From Ruminiclostridium sp. (GTDB lineage Bacteria; Bacillota; Clostridia; Oscillospirales; Ruminococcaceae), in assembly GCA_017941355.1 (NCBI GenBank), contig JAGAWN010000036.1, forward strand, positions 1 through 35,850: DNA of 35,850 bases, given 5' to 3'. The notes beneath the pieces were generated by a model. That model saw only the letters and a program-made list of their open reading frames with translations. It did not search any database and was not told where the DNA came from. Positions 8,363-16,242 of the stretch are shown here, piece after piece. Within the stretch, counting starts at the first letter, position 1. Each line of letters opens with the position of its first letter. The position numbers and the translations under genes are program-made.

Positions 8363-10093
8363 ATGGCAGGTCTGATGCTCGGAAATCAGGCTGTGGCAAG
8401 AGGACTGTATGAGGCGGGCGTTGAGTTCGTTTCAAGCTATCCCGGAACCCCCAGCACCGAGATCACGGAATTTGCTTCCACCTACGACAAAAACGAAATG
8501 TACAGCGAATGGGCGCCTAACGAAAAGGTAGCCTGCGAAGCCGCTATCGGCGCTTCTTTCGCCGGCAGACGCTCGTTCTGCGCTATGAAGCACGTCGGTC
8601 TTAACGTCGCTGCCGACCCGCTCTATACCGCGTCTTACACCGGCGTGAACGGCGGATTTGTGCTTGCTGTCGCTGATGACCAGGGTATGCACTCGTCACA
8701 GAACGAGCAGGATTCCCGCAATCACGCTATCGGCGCAAAAGTTCCTATGCTTGAACCGTCGGATTCCGGCGAATGTAAGGAGTTCACCAAACTCGCCTAC
8801 GAAATATCGGAGCAGTTCGATACTCCCGTTATCCTGCGTCTCTCCACCCGAGTTGCGCACTCCCAGAGCATCGTTGAACTCGAAGACAGAAAGACCGTAA
8901 GATACGAATACACAAAGAATCCCCGCAAGAACATAATGACTCCGGCAAACGCAAAGCCGAAGCACATAGTTGTCGAGGAACGCACCGCGAAGCTGCGCGA
9001 GTATGCGGAGACTTCCCCGCTCAACCGCGTCGAGATGTTCGATACAAAGATCGGTATCATCGCAAACGGCGCAGCTTACCAGTACGCACGCGAAGCGCTC
9101 GGAGAAAAGGCAAGCTACCTGAAACTCGGCATGGTAAATCCCCTGCCCGTGAAGCTCATAAAGGACTTCGCAGCAAAGGTGGACAAGCTTTACGTTGTAG
9201 AAGAACTGGACGATATCATCGAAACACACTGCCGCAAGATCGGTCTTGACCCTATCGGCAAGGAGCTGTTCACATTCATAGGCGAATACTCGCAGACCTA
9301 CCTGCGTGAGAAGATTCTCGGTGAAAAGAACGAGTTCGTGCAGCTTGAGGATACTATCCCGATACGTCCTCCGGTTATGTGCGCGGGCTGCCCCCACAGA
9401 GGCGTGTTCTATACTCTGAAAAAACTGGGCGTGTTCGTAAGCGGTGATATCGGCTGCTACACTCTCGGCTCTGCCGTTCCCCTTGACGCTATGGATACCA
9501 CAGTCTGTATGGGTGCTTCCGTCAGCGGGCTTCACGGCTTCAACAAGGCAATGCGCGGTGAATATGAGGGCAAGGCTGTTGCGGTGATAGGTGACTCCAC
9601 GTTCATTCACTCCGGTATAACCGGACTTATCAACATTGCGTACAACCGCACAAACTCCACAGTTCTCATTCTCGACAACAGCATTACCGGCATGACGGGA
9701 CATCAGAACAATCCCGCAAACGGCAAGAACATCTACGGCGATCCCGCCGCGGCTGTGGATCTCGAAGCTCTGTGTCATTCAGTCGGCATTGACCGCGTAA
9801 CGGTAGTTGACCCCGGCGATCTGAACGAAACGGAACGCGTTATCAAGGAAGAACTTGCCGCTGACGCCCCCTCCGTCATTATTTGCAGACGTCCCTGCGC
9901 ACTGCTCAAAACAGTCAAGCACAAGCCTCCGTTCAAAGTCGATAAGGATATGTGCAGAAGCTGCAAGGCTTGCATGAGGATAGGCTGCCCCGCAATTTCC
10001 ATTACGGACGGCAAGGCGCAGATAGACAATACTCTCTGCGTAGGCTGCGGACTCTGCACACAGATGTGCCGCTTTGACGCGATACAGGAATAA
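8363..10093 (+). CDS. iorA: Indolepyruvate:ferredoxin oxidoreductase, alpha subunit
   Basis: Large subunit of the enzyme that oxidatively decarboxylates aryl pyruvates from Trp, Phe and Tyr transamination to aryl-acyl-CoA, reducing ferredoxin. It has 576 residues, close to the family norm. The N-terminal pyrimidine-binding domain holds SYPGTPSTEI. The C-terminal thiamine-diphosphate domain has CAGCPHRG, SGDIGCYTLG, then GDSTFIHSGITGLIN and DNSITGMTGHQ. Residues ~532-576 carry two ferredoxin-type clusters: CRSCKACMRIGCP and CVGCGLCTQMC. All cysteines are present. Start ATG with GAAAGGA 9 bases upstream. It leads an operon with iorB and, unusually, two histidine kinases. Confidence 0.95.
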   Translation: MAGLMLGNQAVARGLYEAGVEFVSSYPGTPSTEITEFASTYDKNEMYSEWAPNEKVACEAAIGASFAGRRSFCAMKHVGLNVAADPLYTASYTGVNGGFVLAVADDQGMHSSQNEQDSRNHAIGAKVPMLEPSDSGECKEFTKLAYEISEQFDTPVILRLSTRVAHSQSIVELEDRKTVRYEYTKNPRKNIMTPANAKPKHIVVEERTAKLREYAETSPLNRVEMFDTKIGIIANGAAYQYAREALGEKASYLKLGMVNPLPVKLIKDFAAKVDKLYVVEELDDIIETHCRKIGLDPIGKELFTFIGEYSQTYLREKILGEKNEFVQLEDTIPIRPPVMCAGCPHRGVFYTLKKLGVFVSGDIGCYTLGSAVPLDAMDTTVCMGASVSGLHGFNKAMRGEYEGKAVAVIGDSTFIHSGITGLINIAYNRTNSTVLILDNSITGMTGHQNNPANGKNIYGDPAAAVDLEALCHSVGIDRVTVVDPGDLNETERVIKEELAADAPSVIICRRPCALLKTVKHKPPFKVDKDMCRSCKACMRIGCPAISITDGKAQIDNTLCVGCGLCTQMCRFDAIQE

Positions 10094-10109
10094 GGGGAGG
10101 TAATGCAAA

Positions 10110-10685
10110 ATGGCTGAAACAAAGGCAATAATGCTGGTAGGCGTCGGCGGACAGGGAACCCTGCTCGCAAGCCGCATACTCGGAAACGTGCTGCTCTCCG
10201 CGGGCTACGACGTTAAGGTCAGCGAAGTTCACGGAATGTCCCAGCGCGGCGGTTCCGTGGTAACATACATCAAGTACGGCGACAAGATCTTCTCCCCCGT
10301 TATCGAAAAGGGCGAAGCTGATATCATAATCTCCTTCGAGGAGCTTGAAGCCGCACGCTGGCTGCCGTATCTCAAAAAGGGCGGCAAGATAATCACGAAC
10401 TCGCAGCAGATAAACCCCATGCCCGTTATTATGGGTGTACAGCAGTACCCCGAGGATCTCACCGAGAAGATACGCGCAAAGGGCGTTGATATCACGGCGA
10501 TAGACGCACTTACACTCGCGGAACAGGCAGGAAGCTCCCGCGCGGTGAACGTGGTTCTGATGGGTCTTATCTCTAAGACCGCCGGATTCCCGGAGGAAGC
10601 ATGGCAGGCAGCGCTTGACGCCTGCGTACCCAAAAAGGCAATGGAGATAAACAAAAAGGCGTTCGCACTCGGACGGGAGGCATGA
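10110..10685 (+). CDS. iorB: Indolepyruvate:ferredoxin oxidoreductase, beta subunit
   Basis: Small (gamma-type) subunit, 191 residues, that completes the active IorAB enzyme. Family marks are VGVGGQGTLLASRILG at the N-terminus (nucleotide/CoA-type loop), EVHGMSQRGGSV and the block ADIIISFEELEAARW. It lies 16 bases after iorA with GGGGAGG upstream. An earlier ATG in the ribosome-binding region is out of frame and stops after four codons. Its stop codon overlaps the start of the following sensor kinase (ATGA), pointing to coupled translation. Confidence 0.94.
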   Translation: MAETKAIMLVGVGGQGTLLASRILGNVLLSAGYDVKVSEVHGMSQRGGSVVTYIKYGDKIFSPVIEKGEADIIISFEELEAARWLPYLKKGGKIITNSQQINPMPVIMGVQQYPEDLTEKIRAKGVDITAIDALTLAEQAGSSRAVNVVLMGLISKTAGFPEEAWQAALDACVPKKAMEINKKAFALGREA

Positions 10686-12091
10686 AAAAGCTGCGCGGCA
10701 GGAGCATTGCGGCGCGCTGGTTCCTCGGAAGCTTCGGTATCGTCGCGGTACTGCTGATGATACTCGACATAGCGGGATTCTTCCTGATACGCGAATACTA
10801 CTACGGCTCTGTCCGGCAGTACATCGAGACTCAGGCGAACATCGTCGCGGGTGTCGTGAACAGGCTGTATGAGGAATCCGGCTCCGATTACTCTGACGAA
10901 CTTATAAACTCGGTGGAGCAGTTCGAGAAGAAGAACTATGTCGAACTTATGGCGATAAACCGCGAGGGGAAAGTGTATCTTTCCAGCAGCGGCTTCACGC
11001 CCGCCGAGAGCTACGATATGCCGGATTACCGCGAAGCGTCGGCTTCCGGAAAGCACAGCGCAAGCTATGTGGGAAGCTTCGCCAGCGGCGAGCGTTATAT
11101 GGCTTACACCGTTATCAACGTTCTGTCCGGGGGCGGTATCCGCATTGTGACCTCACTCGACAAGATAGACTCCTACGCTGCGGGACTTGCTCTCGCGGTG
11201 CTTGCGGTAAGCGCGGGAATACTGCTTCTGCTGTTCATCATCGGTATCTACTTTATCCGAAGCATCGTGCAGCCTATACGCAGAGTCGGCGCGACTGCAC
11301 GAAAGCTTGCGGCGGGGGATTTCTCCGTCCGCATAAGCAACGAGAGCAGCGACGAGATCGGTGAACTCTGCGACATCTTCAACTACATGGCTGACGAACT
11401 GGAACACTCCGAGAACATCAAGAGCGAGTTTATCTCGTCTGTGTCACATGAACTCCGCACTCCGCTCACGGCCATAAAGGGCTGGAGCGAAACGCTGGTG
11501 GAGATAGACGACGCGGAGACCCGCAAAAAGGGAATGCAGATAATCAACAAGGAGACAGGGCGGCTTTCGGAAATGGTCGAGGAGCTGCTGGATTTCTCCC
11601 GCATACAGAACGGACATTTCTCGCTCCAGCAGTCGAACATTGATATCATCGCCGAACTTGCGGACGTTGTGCTTGTATATGAAGAACGCGCAAAGGCTGA
11701 CGGAATTACGCTGACGCTTGCCGAAAGCGACGAGATAGCCGTGGTTTACGGTGACAAGAACCGTCTGCGGCAGGTCTTTATCAATATTATCGACAACTCG
11801 ATAAAATACGGCAGGAAGGGCGGTCACACCGATGTCACCACATCGGTTACTGACGGGAAGATCAGCATTTCCGTCAAGGACGACGGCGTCGGGATCGCCG
11901 AATCCGATCTGCCGCACGTCAAGGAGAAGTTCTACAAGGCAAACAACACGGTACGCGGCTCCGGCATAGGGCTTGCCGTTGCGGACGAGATCGTTCGTAT
12001 CCACGGCGGCACGATAGATGTGTACAGCACACTCGGCGAGGGTACGGAAATGATAGTGACTCTTCCGCTGGTGCGGGCAAAACAGAAGTGA
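10682..12091 (+). CDS. Membrane sensor histidine kinase (HAMP)
   Basis: A 469-residue sensor kinase. Membrane segment 1 is at residues ~12-36, an extracytoplasmic region of about 125 residues follows (~40-165), and membrane segment 2 is at ~167-192. HAMP covers ~193-245. The HisKA domain has H256 in SHELRTPLTAIKG. The ATPase has N-box FINIIDNSIKYG, G1 DDGVGI, F-box KEKFYKA and G2 GSGIGLAV, all intact. The outer region resembles a small dCache/PAS-like sensor (VELMAINREGKVYL), but the ligand is unknown. The ATG overlaps the iorB stop by four bases. There is no response regulator next to it, so its partner must be elsewhere. A link to aryl-pyruvate metabolism is suggested only by position. Confidence 0.93.
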   Translation: MKKLRGRSIAARWFLGSFGIVAVLLMILDIAGFFLIREYYYGSVRQYIETQANIVAGVVNRLYEESGSDYSDELINSVEQFEKKNYVELMAINREGKVYLSSSGFTPAESYDMPDYREASASGKHSASYVGSFASGERYMAYTVINVLSGGGIRIVTSLDKIDSYAAGLALAVLAVSAGILLLLFIIGIYFIRSIVQPIRRVGATARKLAAGDFSVRISNESSDEIGELCDIFNYMADELEHSENIKSEFISSVSHELRTPLTAIKGWSETLVEIDDAETRKKGMQIINKETGRLSEMVEELLDFSRIQNGHFSLQQSNIDIIAELADVVLVYEERAKADGITLTLAESDEIAVVYGDKNRLRQVFINIIDNSIKYGRKGGHTDVTTSVTDGKISISVKDDGVGIAESDLPHVKEKFYKANNTVRGSGIGLAVADEIVRIHGGTIDVYSTLGEGTEMIVTLPLVRAKQK

Positions 12092-12143
12092 TGCCGGAAC
12101 CGGCGCAGAATAATCCGGCTGCATACAGAATGAGACTTTAACT

Positions 12144-13532
12144 ATGATAAAGAAGCTTCGCCGCAATTTTATAACAACCGCGATGATCTCGGTATTCGTC
12201 GTTCTTGTGATAATTGTCGCGGCAATGAATATCGCAAACTATGTAAATTCCGACAGCGAAGCGGACGTACTGCTGTCTCTGCTGGCGGACAACGGCGGCA
12301 GTTTCGAGAGAAGTCCGGTGTCCGAATCTCAGCCGCCGGCAAAACCGGAGGGTGAAGATATTCCGCCGGAGAAGCCCGACTCTGCTCCTGCCGAGGATAA
12401 CAGCAGATCCGAACCCACGGAAAAAACGGACGGATCTGACAATACCGCTCCTCCCGGCTATCCGGAGAACTACAACGCACAGTTTGACCCCAGACGCCGT
12501 ATGGGAGACCGGGGGCTTATCACAGCGGAGACTCCCTATGAGACAAGATTTTTTACGGTCGTTCTCAAAGACAGCGGCGATCCGGTGACTATAGACACCG
12601 GAAAGATAGCAGCCGTTACCGCGGACGAAGCACTTTCTATGGCGCAGGAGCTGCTTTCGGGCAGCAGGGATTCCGGGTACCGGGACACCTACAAATACCT
12701 GATACGCCGAAGCAAGGACAATAATCTCTGCATATTTATAGATCGCACCCGCGCTCTCCGCTCGGTAACGAACTTCATGTGGATAAGCCTGCTTGTGGCA
12801 CTCGGCGCTCTGGCTGCAATATTCGTGCTGCTGCTGATATTCTCCGGCATGGTAATAAAGCCGGTTGCAGAGAGTTATGAGAAGCAGAAGAAATTCATCA
12901 CCAACGCCGGGCATGAACTGAAAACACCGCTTGCAGTCATAAACTCCTGCACCGAAGTAATTGAAATGGAGCAGGGAGAAAGCAAGTGGACAAAAGGCAT
13001 AACATCGCAGACGGAACGCCTTGCGACACTTACAAAGGAACTTGTCACGCTGGCGCGTATGGACGAGGGCGGAGAACAGCTCAACACCGAGGAATTCCTG
13101 CTGTCCGAGACAGTTTCCGAGATACTTGACCCGTTCTCGATCATGGCGGAGCAGAAAGGTATCGCGTTTACCGCCGATATTCAGCCGGATATCATGTACA
13201 AAGGCGACAAAAGCCTGTTGGCAAAGCTTTGCTCGATACTGGCGGACAACGCGGTGAAGTACACACCGGAGGACGGAAGTGTAACATTCACGCTGATACG
13301 CAGAGGAAAGCGTATCACACTCGTTTCCGAAAACACCGCCGAGGAAATGGAGCGGGGCGCACACCCGGAGTTCTTTGACCGGTTCAGGCGCGGAGATTCC
13401 TCGCATAACAGCGACAAACCCGGCTACGGGATCGGACTTTCTATGGCGCAGTCCGTCGTAACTGCTCACGGCGGCAGAATAGACGCTTTCAGCAAGGACG
13501 GAAAAAGCCTTACCATTACAGTCAGACTGTAA
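12144..13532 (+). CDS. Membrane sensor histidine kinase without HAMP, atypical ATP-binding box
   Basis: A 462-residue sensor kinase. Segment 1 is at ~10-32 and segment 2 at ~212-236. Between them is an extracytoplasmic region with a Pro/Glu/Ser-rich stretch (~60-108) and a folded part (~130-205). HisKA has H257 in GHELKTPLAVINS directly after segment 2, with no clear HAMP. N-box SILADNAVKYTPEDG and G2 GYGIGLSMA are intact, but the G1 position reads SENTAEEM, lacking the DxGxG pattern. Many Firmicutes kinases tolerate this, so activity remains possible. It begins 52 bases after the previous kinase, and no strong Shine-Dalgarno is visible before the ATG (ACTTTAACT). It is probably cotranscribed with iorAB and ends at a strong terminator. 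It also has no adjacent response regulator. Confidence 0.9.
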   Translation: MIKKLRRNFITTAMISVFVVLVIIVAAMNIANYVNSDSEADVLLSLLADNGGSFERSPVSESQPPAKPEGEDIPPEKPDSAPAEDNSRSEPTEKTDGSDNTAPPGYPENYNAQFDPRRRMGDRGLITAETPYETRFFTVVLKDSGDPVTIDTGKIAAVTADEALSMAQELLSGSRDSGYRDTYKYLIRRSKDNNLCIFIDRTRALRSVTNFMWISLLVALGALAAIFVLLLIFSGMVIKPVAESYEKQKKFITNAGHELKTPLAVINSCTEVIEMEQGESKWTKGITSQTERLATLTKELVTLARMDEGGEQLNTEEFLLSETVSEILDPFSIMAEQKGIAFTADIQPDIMYKGDKSLLAKLCSILADNAVKYTPEDGSVTFTLIRRGKRITLVSENTAEEMERGAHPEFFDRFRRGDSSHNSDKPGYGIGLSMAQSVVTAHGGRIDAFSKDGKSLTITVRL

Positions 13533-13535
13533 CAC

Positions 13536-13565
13536 AAAAGACCTGTCACCACGACAGGTCTTTTT
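13536..13565 (+). terminator. Terminator of the iorAB-kinase operon
   Basis: Stem AAAAGACCTGTC / GACAGGTCTTTT (12 bp) with loop ACCAC and a T-run, directly after the kinase stop codon. Confidence 0.9.
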
Positions 13566-13630
13566 GTTTAGTATTCGCCCGCAGCACTTACTTTCAGCCG
13601 GGAACTGCTATAAGTCTGATGTGAATAACT

Positions 13631-13740
13631 GCTGCGAGGCAGATAGCCTTTCTTTTATGAAAACTCCCCACGGAGTCGCTGGCGCCGTGCGCCCGGCTGC
13701 GAGGCAGATAGCCTGTCCTCTGCTGAAAAGTAACAGACGG
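13631..13740. repeat. Modular intergenic repeat with two GCTGCGAGGCAGATAGCCT copies
   Basis: The 19-mer GCTGCGAGGCAGATAGCCT occurs exactly at 13631-13649 and 13696-13714. Next to the second copy, 13723-13740 is CTGAAAAGTAACAGACGG, the reverse complement of a core that recurs at five other sites in the window. No gene is evident in 13566-13762. Open frames across it are products of the repeats. Confidence 0.7.
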
Positions 13741-13762
13741 AGAAACGGACGAAGTCCGCGCC

Positions 13763-14317
13763 CTATGCCCAGGGGTTGGTGCTTTCGGGGGGACGGATTC
13801 CAACAAGTATGAACTGTTCCCAGAGATACCACTTGCCGTCCTTCGCCTTGCGTAGCTGAACCGAACGCGGGCTGTCAGCACCGCCGGAGGTCAGGAACAT
13901 CTTCGCGTAACCCTCGTTCTGATAGCTGTAGGGGTTCTCGCTCACCGTTACCGTGTACGGCGCGGAGGGTTTGTAATCATTCGCCGGGATCGCTCCCTTG
14001 AAGTACGAACGCGGAACGTAGTCCGAATCGCGGAATCTGTCCTTGATGAAGCTGTATTCCGCCGGATTGATCGTGCGCGGACCGCTCACGAATTCGTACA
14101 TTCTCTTGGAAAGCGCTTCGTCCTGCGGATAGAAACACAGCGCAAGAACCGTCATTGCCGCAGTGTCGAAGGGAGTTGAGAGCTGTGCCTGCGGAAGCGC
14201 AGCGAACTGCTCAAACGTGTCCGGAAGCGTGGAGAATACCACATCTACACTTCTGTTGCCGCCTGTCTGCTGCGTTGGCTGCGCAGCCGGTTTGCCGATA
14301 TTGTCAAAAAGACCCAT
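13763..14317 (-). CDS. Conserved hypothetical protein of Clostridia (possibly DUF6935)
   Basis: A 184-residue soluble protein with no signal peptide or membrane segment. I recognise the type from Clostridia by blocks such as VVFSTLPDTFEQFAALPQ, STPFDTAAMTVLAL, FVSGPRTINPAEYSFI and YVPRSYFKGAIPANDYKP. My label DUF6935 is from memory and unverified, and no function is known. The N-terminus (MGLFDNIGKPAAQPTQQTGG) is a flexible Gln/Pro/Gly segment. The start ATG at 14317 has TAAGGAGGA upstream, and the gene begins 10 bases after the stop of the upstream lipoprotein gene, so the two form an operon. Its 3' end abuts a repeat-rich gap. Confidence 0.78.
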   Translation of the reverse strand: MGLFDNIGKPAAQPTQQTGGNRSVDVVFSTLPDTFEQFAALPQAQLSTPFDTAAMTVLALCFYPQDEALSKRMYEFVSGPRTINPAEYSFIKDRFRDSDYVPRSYFKGAIPANDYKPSAPYTVTVSENPYSYQNEGYAKMFLTSGGADSPRSVQLRKAKDGKWYLWEQFILVGIRPPESTNPWA

Positions 14318-14327
14318 TTTTTCCTCC

Positions 14328-16112
14328 TTATCCCACAGGTGCGATCAAAGCTGTCGCAAGCCTGTCGTAGTTTGTAAAGTCGTGTACTTTCTTGACCGCG
14401 CTGTTGACAGTCAGAACGTGTCCGTCCTCGCCGCTCAGCCCCGGACACCACTCGGTAGATTCACCGTTGCTGTCGGTAAATATCACCTTAACATCGGGAT
14501 ATACCTCGCTCACGTTGCATTTCAGCAGGAACGGTTCCCCGTCGCTGCTCTCATAAAGAGCAGTTACAAGGTCGGTGCCGTCCTCGCCGGGTGCAGCCTG
14601 CGGAACTACCTTTACACTTCCCTTTTCATCAAACGGTATGACGAGATACAGTTCCGTGCCGAAATCGCTGGACACAAACCTGTCATGAGGCATACCCTGC
14701 GTGAAGTCGAAATCCTCAAGAGTACCGGTATATTCAAGAATGTTGTCTATGTACGGCGCGAAGTCATCGTAGTGATACGCGTAATACTCGATAAATCCGA
14801 GATAGCGCACACCGAAGAACTCATCGTTGTCAAGCATCACCTGACGATGCACAACATTAGGGTTCCATGCATCGGGAATTATTGTCGTTGCCGTACCGGC
14901 AGTCACTTCTCCCTCTGTCGGCATATCGCCTGCTCCGCCCGCCGACATATCAAGATCAACGGGTTCTCCCAGCACATTCGTCCCCTTTGCGGTGAAGCGG
15001 TCAACATAGTACCAGTCGGCAGTCGAGTTGTGTCCGTCAACTTCATCGAACAGCTGTATAGCAACCGTTCCGTCCTCCTGAAGCTCCGCAACGGAATTTG
15101 CTGGCATATAGCCGTCATGCGTTCCCGCGTAGTAGTGTACCGCAAGTTCCGCAAGTTCCTCGTTGGTAAAGAAACGGAAATTCTCGATATCGTCGGAAAG
15201 GAACGTCAGCTTTCCGGATGTGTCGGAATCCGTGAACGTGATCTCGACATTGTTCTCGTCAATGACGTTGAACTTCACCGGCGTGTTGTCATCGGCGGAA
15301 AAAACGTGAAGCATAACACCGTCGCCGTTCTTTTCGGCAGAGAACGGTGCGCCAATGCCAAGTTCCTGACCCATAGTTGAACCGATGTTTCCGTTGAACG
15401 TCCAGTATGTGCCGACATTGCCGGTCTGCTCCCACCACACGCCGTTTTTGAACGGGAACACAGATTCGCTTGCAGCGATATCGCCGGAAGTCTCCGATTC
15501 AGCGGTCACATCGGCTGCACCGTCCTCGCCCGCGAGAACTACATTCTCCGGCAGAACGTACAGGTAGCGCACGTCGTACTCGCCTATTCCGACAACTCCT
15601 GTTATCTGTGCACGCGCACCGTCCGGCGGGTAATCGTTCTCGTCTGTGGAATCCACGATATACCATGTGAATCCGCGTGAGCTGCCGTCCGCCTGCTTCT
15701 GCATCATGGCATTGCCGAACATTCGTCTGCCGGTTTCGCCGTCGCAGCGAACCACCTTGCCGTCATACTTTCCCGCAAGCATATCGTTCGTGAACTGCAC
15801 GATCTCGTCCGGACTGTCGTATGCTATGTCGATGTCTATTTTGCTGTAATCCGCAGTTTTCGGGTCGATCTGAGCCGCCGATGTAACAGCTTCTTCCTCA
15901 AGTCCGTCACTGCCTTCGCTCTCCGCCGTGGCAGTTTCAGCAGACTCAGTGCTGCCGGGCTCGGTATCTGCCGCCTCACCGGTCGCAGCGGCAGCTGTTG
16001 CCGCAGATGCTGTTTCGCCGCTGCCGGAGTTCGCACCGCTGCATGAAGCAATGCTAAGAAGCACAGCGCCGAAAACAGCTGCCGAAAACGTTCTTCTCAA
16101 AATAGTTTTCAT
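14328..16112 (-). CDS. Large lipoprotein of unknown function
   Basis: A 594-residue exported lipoprotein. A signal peptide ends in the lipobox IASC, making C24 the lipidated residue. Residues ~27-80 are a low-complexity Ala/Thr/Glu/Ser tether. Residues ~90-200 resemble an OB-like unit (EIVQFTNDMLAGKYDGKVVRC, then ITGVVGIGEY), after which come at least two beta-rich modules containing WWEQTGNVGTYWTFNG and FTNEELAELAVHYYAG. The same ELAELA..YY...G kind of block is found in Ruminococcus surface lipoproteins of unknown role. The start ATG at 16112 has AAAGGAG upstream and a consensus promoter. It is first in an operon with the small hypothetical gene. Confidence 0.8.
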   Translation of the reverse strand: MKTILRRTFSAAVFGAVLLSIASCSGANSGSGETASAATAAAATGEAADTEPGSTESAETATAESEGSDGLEEEAVTSAAQIDPKTADYSKIDIDIAYDSPDEIVQFTNDMLAGKYDGKVVRCDGETGRRMFGNAMMQKQADGSSRGFTWYIVDSTDENDYPPDGARAQITGVVGIGEYDVRYLYVLPENVVLAGEDGAADVTAESETSGDIAASESVFPFKNGVWWEQTGNVGTYWTFNGNIGSTMGQELGIGAPFSAEKNGDGVMLHVFSADDNTPVKFNVIDENNVEITFTDSDTSGKLTFLSDDIENFRFFTNEELAELAVHYYAGTHDGYMPANSVAELQEDGTVAIQLFDEVDGHNSTADWYYVDRFTAKGTNVLGEPVDLDMSAGGAGDMPTEGEVTAGTATTIIPDAWNPNVVHRQVMLDNDEFFGVRYLGFIEYYAYHYDDFAPYIDNILEYTGTLEDFDFTQGMPHDRFVSSDFGTELYLVIPFDEKGSVKVVPQAAPGEDGTDLVTALYESSDGEPFLLKCNVSEVYPDVKVIFTDSNGESTEWCPGLSGEDGHVLTVNSAVKKVHDFTNYDRLATALIAPVG

Positions 16113-16151
16113 GCTTTTCTCCTTTAACGTAGTGTTTGATTTTACGGTTAT

Positions 16152-16180
16152 ATTATATCATACTTTTATATCAAAATCAA
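16152..16180 (-). promoter_or_regulatory. Promoter of the lipoprotein operon
   Basis: Minus-strand TTGATT (16180-16175) and TATAAT (16157-16152) with a 17-base spacer, 39 bases before the ATG. Confidence 0.72.
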
Positions 16181-16198
16181 TACATTTCGTAAAATGAA

Positions 16199-16224
16199 AC
16201 AGGCTGCCCCGAAGGACAGCCTGT
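16199..16224 (-). terminator. Terminator of nifJ (possibly bidirectional)
   Basis: Stem ACAGGCTG / CAGCCTGT (8 bp) with a 10-base loop lies 18 bases past the PFOR stop codon. On the minus strand it is followed by TTTCATTTTAC. Confidence 0.7.
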
Positions 16225-16242
16225 CATTTTTAAACTGTTGGA

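Noticed and set aside
12138-13535. 465-residue minus-strand frame antisense to the second kinase
   Set aside because: Low-complexity shadow; the plus-strand kinase has clear motifs.
13594-13881. Short frames crossing the 13.6-13.9 kb repeats
   Set aside because: They translate repeat sequence and the antisense end of the hypothetical gene; no ribosome binding site or known family.
14163-15380. 405-residue plus-strand frame antisense to the lipoprotein
   Set aside because: No recognisable domain; the opposite-strand gene has a signal peptide, promoter and ribosome binding site.
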